Below are positions 25,767 to 38,066 of a stretch of DNA of 64,000 bases, in pieces. The notes below the pieces were generated by a model. That model did not search any database. It saw nothing but the letters and a program-made list of their open reading frames with translations, and was not told where the DNA came from. Source of the stretch: Fennellomyces sp. T-0311 (taxonomy: Eukaryota > Mucoromycota > Mucoromycetes > Mucorales > Lichtheimiaceae); assembly GCA_025266875.1 (NCBI GenBank), contig JALLLT010000005.1, forward strand, positions 992,001 to 1,056,000, given 5' to 3'. The position numbers and the translations under genes were made by a program. Within the stretch, counting starts at the first letter, position 1, and every line of letters begins with the position of its first letter.

Positions 25767-27173
25767 ATGACACAACTTGGCGTTAAACCGTACTATCAAG
25801 CCAAAATCGAAGAATGCGAGCTTGTTATCAACGAAAAGACGCAAGACTTACGACGCCTTGAAGCACAGCGAAATGCCCTGAACGCCAAGGGTTAGTTCGC
25901 GGACAGATTAAAAAAAGGAGACAATGCAACTGACGCGATCTACTTTACAGTTCGTTTGTTGAAAGAAGAACTTCAACTATTGCAAGAACCGGGCTCATAT
26001 GTTGGTGAAGTTGTCAAAGTGATGGGCAAAAAGAAAGTGCTTGTCAAGGTAATGAACGAATGAACTGCGTCCATCGGGTGGTCCAACTCATTGATATGTT
26101 GTAAGGTTCATCCCGAAGGCAAATATGTCGTAGACATTGCTTCAGATATCGACATTGCACAGTTGACACCTACAACACGCGTCGCCCTTCGTAACGACTC
26201 GTACCAGTTACACAAAATCCTGCCGAACAAGGTGGATCCTCTCGTATCGCTCATGATGGTGGAAAAGGTGCCAGACTCGACGTACGAAATGGTCGGTGGT
26301 TTGGAGCAGCAGATCAAAGAAATCAAAGAAGTTATCGAATTACCTGTCAAGCATCCCGAGCTGTTTGAATCACTGGGTATCGCCCAGCCGAAGGGTGTAT
26401 TGCTGTACGGTCCTCCCGGTACCGGTAAAACGTTGCTAGCTCGAGCAGTCGCGCATCATACAGATTGTCGGTTTATTCGTGTTTCTGGTTCGGAACTGGT
26501 ACAAAAGTATATTGGTGAAGGCAGTCGCATGGTTCGAGAACTGTTCGTCATGGCAAGGTGAGTGTGTGTTTCCACTGATCATGGTTTCTTGGACTCTGAC
26601 ATTCGTCGCAGAGAACATGCTCCATCAATTATCTTTATGGACGAAATCGATTCCATTGGTTCCGCACGTGCAGAGAGTGGCGGTGGTGGCGATTCCGAAG
26701 TGCAGAGAACCATGTTGGAACTGCTCAATCAGCTGGACGGTTTCGAACCCACCAAAAACATCAAGGTCATCATGGCCACCAACCGTATAGATATTCTGGA
26801 TGCAGCGCTATTGCGACCGGGCCGTATCGATAGAAAGATCGAGTTCCCGCCACCAAGTGAAGCGGTATGTCTTGATCAGCCAGTTTGTCTCTAGGATACT
26901 AAGTGACAACAATTGCGATAGGCTCGTGCCGATATTCTCAAGATTCATTCCCGCAAAATGAACCTGACACGCGGCATCAACCTGCGGAAAATCGCCGAAA
27001 AGATGTCGGGCAGCAGTGGTGCGGAGGTCAAGGCAGTGTGTACGGAGGCGGGTATGTTTGCCTTGCGAGAGAGACGTGTGCACGTTACGCAGGAAGACTT
27101 TGAGATGGCAGTGGCCAAGGTGATGAAGAAGGATTCGGATGCAAACACCAGTTTGAAGAAGCTGTGGAAGTAG
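25767..27173 (+). CDS. RPT6: 26S proteasome regulatory ATPase Rpt6 (PSMC5/SUG1)
   Basis: This is one of the six AAA+ subunits at the base of the 19S particle, which unfold substrates for the 20S core. It has an N-terminal coiled coil ([19 protein letters not shown]), an OB-fold region, Walker [17 protein letters not shown], Walker [12 protein letters not shown], sensor [10 protein letters not shown], Arg-finger region [14 protein letters not shown] and the C-terminal tail LKKLWK, which matches the Rpt6 rather than other Rpt C-termini. Five short introns, for example GTTAGT after NALNAK, join in frame; total length is about 400 residues, normal for the family. It follows SMC6 on the same strand by 208 bp and ends 79 bp from the convergent Tim17-like gene. 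Confidence 0.96.
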
Positions 27174-27252
27174 ATAAATATCTTGTCAGAAAAAACAAAG
27201 CATACTTTTTACATATACTTCATTTATTAAGGTATAGTTGCTATATGTACAA

Positions 27253-28028
27253 TCATTTGTTCTTGCGCAGCTCTTGTTCGATCTCCTTGACTTCCATCTC
27301 CAGCGTCTTCAGCCGAGTATCCAGCATTTCCTCATACTCTTGATCCGACAGCATTCGGATTGGCACCCACGTCGGCAGACTGAAGCTTTCCCAAATCGAT
27401 TTTTGCGGTAGTCCGGATGGCGATGCAGCGTCCAGGATAGCATCCTGTCGCCATCGATTGCCCATTGTGTAAACCGTTTGTCCAGCAGCACAAATAATAC
27501 CAAACATTACCGAACCAGGCAACACACCTTTTGGTCCCCCTAATATATTACGCCATTCATTCTTTTTGTTCTCGTTTTACGTAAAAGAAAAAAACCACTT
27601 ACGAAAGACTGCAGAGAGAAGTCCACCCGTGGTTGCACCTGCCAAAGTACTGCTGACAAGATCGTCCCGATCGCGTGTTTCGGAATCTTTGAGGCCAAAC
27701 TGAGGATTCTTGCTGCGTTGGTGATTGGCAAACGTTTCACGAACAACTGCGTTTGTTGTTAACCTCCATTTGCTTTCCAACTTTAACATTTACATACTCA
27801 AAAAAGTGGCACCGAATACACCACAATTGAGTGCAGTTGTAAACGCATATTGCTTGATTGGTCCATTTCGAAGAATCGCCACAGTGGCACCGGTGGTTGC
27901 TCCAGCCGCGGCTTGAACCAAATGTTAGAAGAAATCACCCTTGGAAAATTAAAACCTTTCTAACCTGCAATCGAGGTACCGGTCAAGACGGTTTGGCTCG
28001 TTTGTTTGACACGATCGGCAAGTGACAT
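27253..28028 (-). CDS. Tim17/Tim22/Tim23-family membrane protein
   Basis: Four exons join in frame (about 28028-27966, about 27913-27795, about 27746-27606, 27541-27253) into about 203 residues. After MSLADRVKQTSQTVLTGTSI there are Gly/Ala-rich hydrophobic segments (AAAGATTGATVAIL, ALNCGVFGATFLIV, LAGATTGGLLSAVF, GVLPGSVMFGIICAAGQ). These are typical of the Tim17-Tim22-Tim23-Pmp24 fold of mitochondrial inner-membrane proteins. A soluble C-terminal tail follows, with WESFSLPTWVPIRMLSDQEY and a short coiled coil. The tail is unlike canonical import translocase subunits, so the exact role is open; it may be a fungal-specific assembly or scaffold member. It is tail-to-tail with RPT6. Fragments of its first exon recur at 51.4 and 61.2 kb. 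Confidence 0.75.
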
Positions 28029-29914
28029 TTATCTAGCTTTTTAACCCCACTTTTGATACCGTCATTGTCAGGGCATTAATTTTCAGCCACCCAAATGCTG
28101 GTGGGTAAAGCTACTGGGGTAGACACCCATCCAATGATATTGAAAGTTAAGCGGTTGCTCCTGGAGCCATAGTGTGAGAGTACCCAACATCTAGCTAATG
28201 AGATTATGAGTTAAGGTAGTCGCCGCTGCCACCGTGCGTTCGAAAACGTTGTATTGCCCTTGTGTAGCACATCTATGCGTGGGAAAGTCGTTTGGCGTTT
28301 TGATTGTTTCTGTTGGTGAGAACATTTTCAACACGGGTTCTTTACCTTGCTCATTTTTCCGACCTATCCACCTCCTCCGTATTTGATCAATACACGTATG
28401 GACCAGTCTAATCAGGTTCAAGCCAAAAACGCCGTGGTCGTGGGAGGCCTCTGGGAAGCATGAACAAAAAGAAGAAAATCGTACTTCCTCGTACTGCTTC
28501 ACAGATGACAGTTTAGCAGTTCTTTTCTCGGCCTGCTCCTGAAGATTCATCGGAGCCTACCAAGGAAAATGATGGAAGCCTAGAGACTGAACCTTCGTCC
28601 GTTATAAATGATCAACAAAGCGCTACTTCTCCTCAGGTTTTTATCCAGAAAGAGTTGCTACCTATATATAGTATATATTTACCACTCATATAGGTTTCTA
28701 TCGATGACGACTATTTCACCTTGAAGGACTTGATAGATGAGCAAGAGGAAGATCAAAATCATGATATTGGCGTAGAAGTCAATGATGGCCCCATCCCGGA
28801 TGAAGCACAGATTCTCAAGGATGACGATCAAGCCTACAAAGAAAAAAATTACGGCGCACTAGCGAAATACTTTTTGGATATACAGGATCGAATCAAAGAC
28901 AAAGACAATGGTTATCCGCGGGAGTACGCTGCCGGCAATTTTTGGGTTGAGCCAAAGGCATCACATTTTGCGTTGCAAGACCAGGACATACTGAATCCCG
29001 AACCACTGTACTATCCCCGCGTGTTCTTGTGGTTCCCACATTTGCTTGTGGATCAACTGTACTGCCGCAGCACGAATGTTATGATGAGGCAGACAAAAAA
29101 ACGTATAAGAAAAGTAAACTGGATGACAAAGGGTTCTACAAAGACCCTCATGCACGTCGAGTGGTGGACCTCCAAAGGTATGTATAGCTATAATTTATAA
29201 GGTTTAACACGCCACTAACGGGCTATTATAATCTTGTTTAAGGTGTTTTTATATTATGTCAAGGCGATACAAGTGCAAAGCATGCGGTACTTCACTAGGG
29301 GCGCACGACGAAAAAGTTTTGGCACAACTGCCTGATAGATTAGCAGCAGAGTTCCCGGCCATTTTGACATATCGTTGTGGTATTTCGAAAGACCTCATCG
29401 ATGTATTACGACCTTGTGTGCAACACGGTATGGGGTTCGCAAACTTTCAAGATATGCTCAATGAGCTACATTCCAAGCGCCATATCCGTCTTGATGTCAT
29501 CTACACTTTATACCAACAGAATCCAACTCTGGAAGAGATCCGAAATCGTGTCGAAAGTTACGCTGAATTCTCAGCATTCAAGGACCCCGACGGATATGCT
29601 GGATATATACCTTCCGTGCCTTTCTTCCGACTTGTCTACAATGCGATATTGGATGTATGGTGCATGTATTTTATAACCGACACAAACCTTAATTTTTCTC
29701 AATTTTTTAATTTCAAATTCCGCTTTATATATATTGGTAGAGAGGGTTACACACAGCTAATCGTGTCTGCCAATTCTTCTGTGGGACTTCTGTCGCCTAG
29801 AAAATTTTTGGACTTCCCACTGCTGCCTCTCCTGCATTGTGGCCTAAACTATATGCTTTGATATATTGCACGTACTGATTATAGTATCGTTGAATGATAG
29901 CCTTGTCTGCTGCC

Positions 29915-30254
29915 TTATAGAGAAATTAGTGAATGTTTTTTGTAGGCCGCGGAATGAGTAGTCACGTTGCAGATGTGCTTCACGTTTTGCTGCAAGGTGG
30001 CGAACGAGCTACCATCATAATAAGCACGAAATGAATTATCAGCACCTTCTTTCCATGATAAGTCATCGACCTGAGAAAGTTCAGGTCTGGCAATAGCCTT
30101 TAACTGATTCGCTGATATGTCTGGAAGTTCCCAGTCTTCTTGCCTCTCAACCAATAACTCACCAGGATTACTGGTAGCAGCCTTCTTAAATTGTCAACTG
30201 GTACAGTTCAAATTTGCAACAGCTTTTTGACACTTTATTTTACCAGCCATTCTT
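29915..30254 (-). pseudogene. Antisense ORF fragment inside the exonuclease pseudogene
   Basis: A minus-strand frame begins MAGKIKCQKAVANLNCTS, meets one TGA, then continues (KKAATSNPGELLVERQEDWE...) to a stop at 29915. Its composition looks protein-like and it lies in the sequence that interrupts the host pseudogene between the DUF6729 and DDE-like parts. I do not recognise it; it may be the remnant of another inserted element. Confidence 0.3.
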
Positions 30255-32429
30255 TAAGAGATCGAAACAAGATGGATATAGATGAGCAACGGCACGCTGA
30301 GATCCTAAACGTAGGTCCAGCCAATGACAGCGGGTATACCAGTGTTACACAAATATTTTAAACTCAATAAGGTATTTGGGTATTCTCAATTTTTTCTCGA
30401 CCTTAGTATATTTTGCCCGAACTGACCAACTTTGAACTCTCATAAAGTTTTTTTTTTGTTAGAAAAATAAATGAAGCGGCTCGTAATAATTATTTACAAA
30501 GGCTTTCTCTTCCATTATTACGAATTAGTTTTACGAAATATTGACATAGGAAAATGTTATAACGATTCAAAGTTGGGGTAAATTCGTGTCGGTTATTAAA
30601 TACATGCACCATACTTCGTCCGTTTATGGACAAGGAAATGGTTGCAATCGAAGGCGAGATACTTAAAGGGGATCATACGTTCAAGTTTATCAAGAAAATA
30701 GCAAGGATGGGGGACTCACCGACTTTTGGCGCACTTTATACAGTATGTAACGAGTACGAGGAGATCCGCACGCAGCTATTAGTACCTACAAAATCATTGT
30801 CGCATTTGCAAGCACCGTTCCAAGAAATGATGAAATCATACAAGATATACGGGTTCAATCCTCCACAACTATTTTTTACTGATAATGTCCGAGGAGACAA
30901 GTGATTTCTGCTTGACAACATACCTTCACTTAAAGACAATGCAAAAATTGACAACATAACCTTGACTGAATCCGACACCAACGCCCGGTTTTTTGCAACT
31001 ACCTGACGACATTTCCAGACACTATTTACGAGATGCAACAGAGGCTGATCAAGCTATTACCGACACGATCTTGTGTGATACTGAAGCCAAAACCATTGTT
31101 ATCGGTCTGGAACTGTGAACGGAACTTCAGTCGGCCTGGCCCTCCTGGGAAAGTCGCCACATTACAGTTAGCATACAAGGTACGCATTCATATCCCTTAC
31201 TATTTGCAAGGCACTTTTACTAAGTGGCATCCCATGTAGAATCATGTTTTTATATTGCCAATCCATCAATTCGACATGATACCACAGTCGGTAAAAATCC
31301 TTCTCACATCTGACAAAGTTCTGAAAGCAGGTCGTAACGTGGGTGGAGATATGAGCAAGTTACAGCGCGATTATGGGTTGGACTATAAAAGGAAACAGTG
31401 TTGGAGCTCGGCAAGTTTACTCGCAGAAGGGGTTATATCGATCATGGTGGAGCCCCATTGTCCGTGATAGCTGAGGCAGTTCTCGGTGGCAAGATCAAGA
31501 AGGATGATAAGAATGCCGATTGGGAATTGCAAACTCTCTCTCAAACACAGCTCGATTACGCAGCTCTTGATGCGTGGGTGTCGCTGGCTATTTACACGAA
31601 ACTTGCTCCCTTTCGCACACTTGGTAACACCGTACAAAGCCCCCCTCCACCTGGTGCATATGTTGCCGTATTTTCTTGCTTCCAATGGTCACGTCCAATT
31701 GCATATGGAGAGATACTGCCAAGTGAAGAGCAGCAGGTAAATTTTGGTTTTGTTCACTTTTATACAAAAAAAGTATGCGGTCAACTAACATGCTTAATAT
31801 ACTAGGACACGATTGACAATAGTGTTGCATATGTTTCGATCAATCATGTTTTAGTCCCGGCTGCTATTCTTGATGCAGGTACTCAAAAAACTCTTTCGGA
31901 TTTCGGTACAGCACCGTTTATCGCCAAAATACCTGTATCCATGCTACGGTTTGAGAAAAAATCACTGTGTGAACAGCAAGAGCAACGTCACGAGCAGCAT
32001 AGTCATCAATACCGTGATACCGAAGAAGCAAGGCAGCAGGAGATGCCGATTGGCATTAATGATCTCATGGATACCATATTGGACAAGAACGAAGGCGGTC
32101 GCGAGTCTTCATCCTCATTAATATCATCGTCATCATCAAGTGAAACCAGAGAGTGCATCAATAACCAAGGCGCAGCAATGGTGACAGATTTGGAATCCTC
32201 AAATTGTACATTCACGGTCAACCACGCTCAAGATGACCAGAAGTCACTACATCCACGGGTTCTAAAAGACATTTATCATTTCATGGCCTTGATCAAAGTA
32301 CCAAAACGGCACGCTCTTGCCAAGGAATTTTCACAACAATTACGCAACGCACTCTTTGTTCCAGACCCGGAAGACAAGAGAAAAGTGGAAGAATACTTGG
32401 CAGAAAAGAATCTGACATGGGCATACATA

Positions 32430-33780
32430 CAGTCCCACCCAAAAAGTGATGGCCAGATTTTTGAACACCGCGATTAAGTAAAAAAACATACAAACTTTGA
32501 TGTACTTTTTTTATACAATATATTGACCTAAACTGCTTGTTACCACCAATAACATACGCTTTTATTGGTACAATACTATATAAGATTAAAAAATAATATG
32601 CAAACTAATATTTTGTATGCTGTCCTCTAGCTTTTATCACTGCCTTACATCGATTAGGCATGCTGTCAACAAGCTTCTTCGCGAAATCGAGTGAAAGATT
32701 GCTCCATTCTTCTTGCAAGCAGGCCTTCAACTGTTCCTTGTTTTTTATGAAGGCTCTGCGCTTCTGAATACGCTTGTCAAGAGCCCTCCATACGTTCTCA
32801 ATTGGATTGAGATCAGGACTTTGGGCAGGCCAATACGGAAAGCCTCTCACCCCACATTGTCGCTTAAACCACTGGCTATAGCTACCAGTATGACAGCTAG
32901 CACCATCCTCCTGGAAGGTGAACTTCCTACCAGTCTCGGCTTCAGTACTCTTCATATATGGAATCAAGTGCTTGGCAAGGCAATCCACATAGGCGTCTTG
33001 ATCAACTGTGCCATCCATAACAACTAATGGGCCAAAGCCTCCAGACCAAAAGCAACCCCACACCATCACTGATCCCTTGCCAAACTTTTCGGTGGTTACA
33101 ACATGGTGTGCCTCGTAACGCTCTTCATTCCGTCGTATAACCCGAGCACCTCCATCATTGCCGACGATCGTAAATCTGGACTCATCAGACCAGATGACAT
33201 TGCTCCACTGGTTGGTCGTCCAATTCTTGTACATAACTGCCCATGCGCGTCGTCTGATGATATGGCTCTTCGTAAGTCTTGGCTTACGAGCTGGAGAGCG
33301 CGAAGAGAATCCAGAAAGTCGTAAATATTTGATGACCGTGTTTCGACAAGCATGTATTCCAGCATGTGCAAGGCTAGCTTGGTGTACATGGTATGGCGCG
33401 AACGGTTCCTTGCGTACACTAAGTTGGAACGCCCTTGCACCTCTCTTAGTAACCTTGGCAGGCCTTCCGCTTCGTGGAGCATTGTCAGTGGACCCAGTTT
33501 CCTTATATTTATTGACAATACGGTTGACAGTTCTACGGGGTATACCCAAGTCATCTGAAATGAACTGGTCACTCTTGCCACCCTTATATAGGCCAACTAT
33601 GAGACCTTTTTGGTGATAGTTGAGCTGTTTCCGAATATTTGGAAGGTCGTTTGTGATATTTCTAAGTGACATTGTGTTGTATAAAAAGAAAAGATGTCAA
33701 GATTTGAAAAACAAAACAGATGCAATGTTTTTATTTCCATTTCCAAATTCGGCTTGGCCATCACTTTTTGGGTGGGACTG
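32430..33780 (-). mobile_element. Tc1/mariner element A (1351 bp, 26-bp perfect TIRs, TA duplication)
   Basis: The left end CAGTCCCACCCAAAAAG... (32430-32455) is exactly repeated in inverse orientation at 33755-33780, 26 bp in all. TA dinucleotides flank it at 32428-32429 and 33781-33782. It carries a single intact transposase gene on the minus strand and sits in an exon of the exonuclease pseudogene. Perfect repeats and an intact ORF point to a recent insertion. Confidence 0.93.
32605..33672 (-). CDS. Tc1/mariner transposase, DD35E, 355 aa
   Basis: An intronless, intact cut-and-paste transposase. N-terminal paired-type helix-turn-helix domains are followed by a GRPxK AT-hook-like motif (SGRPAKVTKRG). 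The catalytic core shows first Asp in IWSDESRF, second Asp in FQEDGASCH and Glu in SPDLNPIENVW, with 35 residues between the second Asp and the Glu. The WGCFWSGGFGPL and YWPAQSPDLNPIE blocks are typical of Tc1-like enzymes. Start MSLRNITNDL lies 83 bp inside the right inverted repeat. Confidence 0.93.
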   Translation of the reverse strand: MSLRNITNDLPNIRKQLNYHQKGLIVGLYKGGKSDQFISDDLGIPRRTVNRIVNKYKETGSTDNAPRSGRPAKVTKRGARAFQLSVRKEPFAPYHVHQASLAHAGIHACRNTVIKYLRLSGFSSRSPARKPRLTKSHIIRRRAWAVMYKNWTTNQWSNVIWSDESRFTIVGNDGGARVIRRNEERYEAHHVVTTEKFGKGSVMVWGCFWSGGFGPLVVMDGTVDQDAYVDCLAKHLIPYMKSTEAETGRKFTFQEDGASCHTGSYSQWFKRQCGVRGFPYWPAQSPDLNPIENVWRALDKRIQKRRAFIKNKEQLKACLQEEWSNLSLDFAKKLVDSMPNRCKAVIKARGQHTKY

Positions 33781-35196
33781 TATATGTTAAACACAAATCC
33801 TTCTTGGGTTTTGCAAAGAGTCAAGCACATGGTGCCACCGCCGAGTGAACTGGAGCCTATTGTTCAAAATCTTTTCGCCAAGTATGGTTACTTGATCTGT
33901 ACTAGAACTGGTCGGACTTTTCGATAATGAAGCGCATCAGCAAGCCCAAAACATGCTCAAAGCCATTCATAAAGGCCAAATATCTGATCATCCTGATGTA
34001 CCATTATATTACAAAATGGGATACGACAAGAAGGCAAATCTTCCACTGTATCTGTGTGTAGTCGTGAAACCAACTCCCTCGCAGGAGGAGTCCACCAGAA
34101 TATTATTCATGCTATTGGTTCCAGTGGAGCCGGGCCACATTTTTCCGACTGTTTCCTTGCTGAATATCGGCTCCGCCATAATATAAGGGTGAGTAAACAT
34201 ATTTAGCTTTTATCTATCCACCCGTAATGCTAATGTACAATATAAAAGGTTGGGACTGTGAATCGCTACCAGCATCAACACAAAGGGCACCATGACCCAT
34301 GGTTGATTGGAACATTGCTATATCTGCGAATGAAATTGGTGAAGGTGGGCACTGGTGGTGCTATTGTGGAGCAAGCGGGTATGCATCTACAAGGCTTCCA
34401 ACTAAAAGGATGTGGGGATACATTTGCCATAGGAAGGTTCGCAGCTGAGGTTGCTAGAGAGCTCGGGATACCGATGGTTTTGACAGAAGAGCAAGGGAAT
34501 CAACAACAGAACAATTCGAATATATCTGTATCTCGTCCGCGCGCCATCGATATCAGTATCAACATCTTTCTGTCATCTGGATCTACTGCAAATCTTTTAG
34601 ACCAACGATACAAATTTCTCGCTCAACGTCAAGGAACAAAGCATGCAGTCACTCCGGTCCACACAAAAGAAGAATTCGGGAAGTTCAATGATTTTATACG
34701 CGAGGCAGCTCAGGGACCAATAGGTGCCTCAGACTGGATCAGATTAGCAAAGACATGGAATACCTCTGTATTGAAGCCAGTAGATGGAAGTACCATTTTC
34801 TACAAGTCGCCAGATCACCTGAAAATCCACTACGAGCGCTGGAACGAGAAGCGATTCACAGGGGCCAGCAAAGCAATAAGCAATGGTATTTGTGAGATAA
34901 TGCATGAGCAGCTATCATCACCAAGCCGAGAATGTCTTGTATTGCCTGCTATCACACCGTCATCACCACCATTTACCCTTCCGTCGGCAGGAATAGTTCA
35001 GGAATTAGCAACAAATCCAGTTCCAGAAACATTAGCTGCTACGACGGACACATCACCTTTACCAGTATCATCTCAATCATCAACGCCTATATATTCACCC
35101 AGAAGAATAGCGCCCGCGCCACCGTCACTCTCTCCATTGCAGCCACTGTTTTCCGTCAATGTCCAAATTCCAAGGAAGCGCACACGTCGTAAATAA

Positions 35197-35531
35197 GATT
35201 TGCGTATCACCAGGACCCTGGTAATCATTATATCCTTGACTCGATCTCCATTGTTCAATTATATTTTCTGTCGTCATTACCACATACATTTACCACCAGT
35301 AAAAGCGTAATAAATGCCCTTCATGATATGGTGCTCCCAGGGGATTTTTTTTAAAAAAAAAATATTTAATTTCTTCCCCAGGAACATTACTAGGATTTAA
35401 ACGCCAAGTTGCACTTGACTGAACGATTAAAAGGATTAATATACTAAATTTGTGTTTTATTGGTCAGTTAGAGTACTTACGGACGGATGTGATTGGAGCG
35501 TACTCAAGCAGCCACAACTGGTCCGCTTTCG
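35197..35531. other. Short convergent intergenic spacer
   Basis: Lies between the exonuclease pseudogene stop and the BRCT gene stop. It has A/T runs near 35340-35370. On the minus strand an out-of-frame stretch just past the BRCT stop stays open until a GTAAGT, discussed as a finding. Confidence 0.4.
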
Positions 35532-37614
35532 CTAGGGCTCGCTAGACGCCTCTGATGATCTCAGGCGTTTTGTATAATTCACTTGTGGAGTAGACGCCGG
35601 GGTTACCGATCGCAACCGTTTTTCCTTTGAACTACCCGGCCGTGACTCTTCTGTAACAAGAGAAGAATTGGAAGATACTTCAGCCGGCAGTGCTTGCTGT
35701 GGCAGTGACCTGTGCTTCTTTTTGAATTCATCGACGATACTCTTCGAGGTAAACTCCTTCCAGTCTTTGTAGACCAGCTTTGCTTCCTTCGGTCGAATAA
35801 TCTGATCGCTCCACCAATAACGAGATTGCTCAGTGTCAATTTGAGTCAATCCAACCAGATCTTCCATCGTAATGTTTTTGGATTCAAAGAAATAGATGTA
35901 ACGATCCTTGTCAGGCGGATAGATTTTCCAATCCCTAAAACACTCTTCCAGCCAAATGTGATTAACCACAGCAACGTTCATCTCTTTTGCTGGTTGATAA
36001 AGTTTTGAATGCTTGCTATTTACGAGGGTATTCTGTTAGAATGCCACAAAGTGGAGTTTTCTTAAGGTTACCTAGCACATATCGCATAGTTTGTTTCTTT
36101 TGTTAGGACCGCTGAATAGACAAATCCACAATATGCAGCGAGGTACTGCAAGTAGTAATTTGTGGTAATATCACGATAACCAGAAATCGTAACAATCTAT
36201 ATGCACGTGATGTTAGCACTATAGATATTGATATTATTAGAAATGGGAATATGTACTATACTGGATGACTTTTCAGTAATCATGCCCTTTGGGCTGGGGT
36301 AATCAAGTAGACTTCGAAACGGTGGAATAAATTCTTGGCGCCACATTGTATTGGTAAGCCACCAACAAGAAGCGACGAATTTGGCGTCTTTAGATGCTTG
36401 AAGGTAAGTTACTGATGAGCGATTTTCCACAATCGCGATCGTGACCTTGGTGCTGTCGTACGTTTCCGCTGTTTGCGCACCTGCAGCCATTAGGTGTTTT
36501 TTCCAATTCATCGAGTCAGGTAATTTTCTCTTTAACGCGGGTTCAATATAAATGCACTCGTGCGCAAGATAGGGCTTCGGGTCCAGATTGAACTTGTTGC
36601 TATGGTGAACCTTCAGGTAGAAATCTGAAGGGTGTGACGGAGGATGGATAGACGGTTCACCAAATGGCACATATGTAGTATGCTGAATGTTTTCACTGCT
36701 TATCAGCTCGGTAGTTTTTGATGTCAAGAGCAATGGCTTGGGCCAGGCATACCACTTCTGTAGTTCGAATCATGTGTATAAGCTTTTGCCAATGTATTAG
36801 ATACGCGCCAAGGATACCTCGTGTAAGTGTCTTGCTAGTTTAGTAGATTGCTCCACAAACTGCCTTGCTACAATAGTCATTGTGCCTTCATTGACATTTG
36901 CAAAGAATTTACCGCTCTATCGATATAACCAAATGTGTTAGGGCACTAATATCAAATGTGAAATATGCGTGACCGAAAGCAATTACCTCCGCAGACATAG
37001 TGACAAGGTGGGTCACATCATTTGATAACGTTGCGATATACATCCCGCCGAAATCCTTAACAAGGCCAGAAATGTGATGCTCATCGTATTCGGAAAGCTG
37101 GATCATTACATCCGTCAATCTCGCAGTTAAAATTGATCTGTGTTTCTTTTTTTCTATACTTACATCGTACGAAGTGACCACCATACCAGAAAAAATCATT
37201 TCTGGATCTGGAGAGTAATAAACAGGTTCATGTGCAAAGCCGTTTTTTATTGCTGCTGTTACCCACATGGGCTAATGAATATGTTTAGCATAAGTGCGTA
37301 CGAGTAAACATAGTCTGTTCTAATTACCGTGACAAAGGCACAGCCTTCCAGTTGCTTATATCGCTCTTCATCCGTGAGCTTGTAGCCTTGCGCAACAATA
37401 AAGTGTGTTGCTGTATTTCCTTGGACCTGTGAAGCCCCGTTTTGATTAAGTATTGGTCCCAGCTAATATAAAGACAGGAAAGTACAGAAAAATAATCAGT
37501 TTAATTAAAGCTTGTTCAGTAACTCTACATACATACCACTTGCTTCCTCATGGTGGCGTGAATTGTACTGTGAAATTGATATTTCACATTCGAAAAAACG
37601 CCTGGTTGAGACAT
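35532..37614 (-). CDS. Multi-BRCT DNA-damage-response protein (Rtt107/Brc1/PTIP-like)
   Basis: Exons on the minus strand from MSQPGVFSNVKYQFHS (37614) give four BRCT-like units. They are: 1, FSNVKYQFHSTIH...ATHFIVAQGY...MWVTAAIKNG; 2, IFSGMVVTSYDV...VKDFGGMYIATLSNDVTHLVT; 3, SSVTYLQASKDAKFVASCWW; 4, TISGYRDITTNYYLQYLAAYCG...VNHIWLEECFRDW. The W-containing helices at the end of units 1, 3 and 4 are diagnostic. This order resembles the N-terminal half of Rtt107/Brc1, scaffolds that work with repair nucleases and Smc5/6. The protein ends after a basic Ser-rich tail (KRLRSVTPASTP..., stop 35532) without the usual C-terminal BRCT pair that reads phosphorylated H2A. About seven introns; length about 560-600 residues. 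It is divergent from the Fanzor-like gene. Confidence 0.75.
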
Positions 37615-38066
37615 TGTATATGTTTGTTGGTAGAAAGAAGTGTCAAAAACATGTCCCAACTTTAATTTCGTGCAGCGCTGGACTGGTGATTACCGGTATT
37701 CCGGACCAAGAGAATTACGTCATGCGAGATTCGTATAGATGCCCATCAAGTACAAAAGATCACTCTGAAACGACAATAGAAAAGAATTACACAGTTACTA
37801 CATCTGTAATTGTAACAATAGGCGGATGGGTTGCGGGTGACTTAAGTATACTGCTACCCTTGTTACTATATTTGTCGTCCCTGATTAAGAGCAAAGACGG
37901 GCCACATGGGCTAGCTTTGGATATAAACATATCAGAACATTATAATCAGAGGCGATATTTATAGTAACTGCATCAAAATGCTGTGTATATCGTACTTGAC
38001 GCATACTTCTCGCCACTGCTCAATCCATGGGGCATGGTCAACCCAAGAGCATAAAGCAATCGTACA

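Larger units (their letters stand above)
28460..35196 (+). pseudogene. Broken DUF6729 / DDE-like / WRN-type 3'-5' exonuclease gene
   Basis: This is a large multi-exon gene of a family repeated in Mucoromycota and other fungi. Domain order: N-terminal tail (28460), DUF6729 zinc-bearing region (about 28.7-29.66 kb, YKCKACGTSLGAH, LAAEFPAILTYRCG), a DDE/RNase-H-like part (30.6-30.95 kb, GDHTFKFIKK ... LFFTDNVRGD), and a DEDDy exonuclease (31.0-31.7 kb, AGRNVGGDMSKL, QLDYAALDAWVSL). The C-terminal region has YYKMGYDKKANLPLYLCV and NRYQHQHKGHHDPWLIGTLL. Lesions: TAG at 28514, TGA at 30902, loss of the first exonuclease acidic motif by frameshift near 31.1 kb, frame shifts near 31.39, 33.92 and 34.06 kb, a Tc1 element at 32430-33780 and an AT-rich insertion at 29.7-30.5 kb. 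The last segment (34258-35196) is still open. Confidence 0.8.

Noticed and set aside
37512..37964. 150-codon plus-strand frame between the BRCT and Fanzor-like genes
   Set aside because: Overlaps the first exon and intron of the BRCT gene antisense and shows no recognisable domain.
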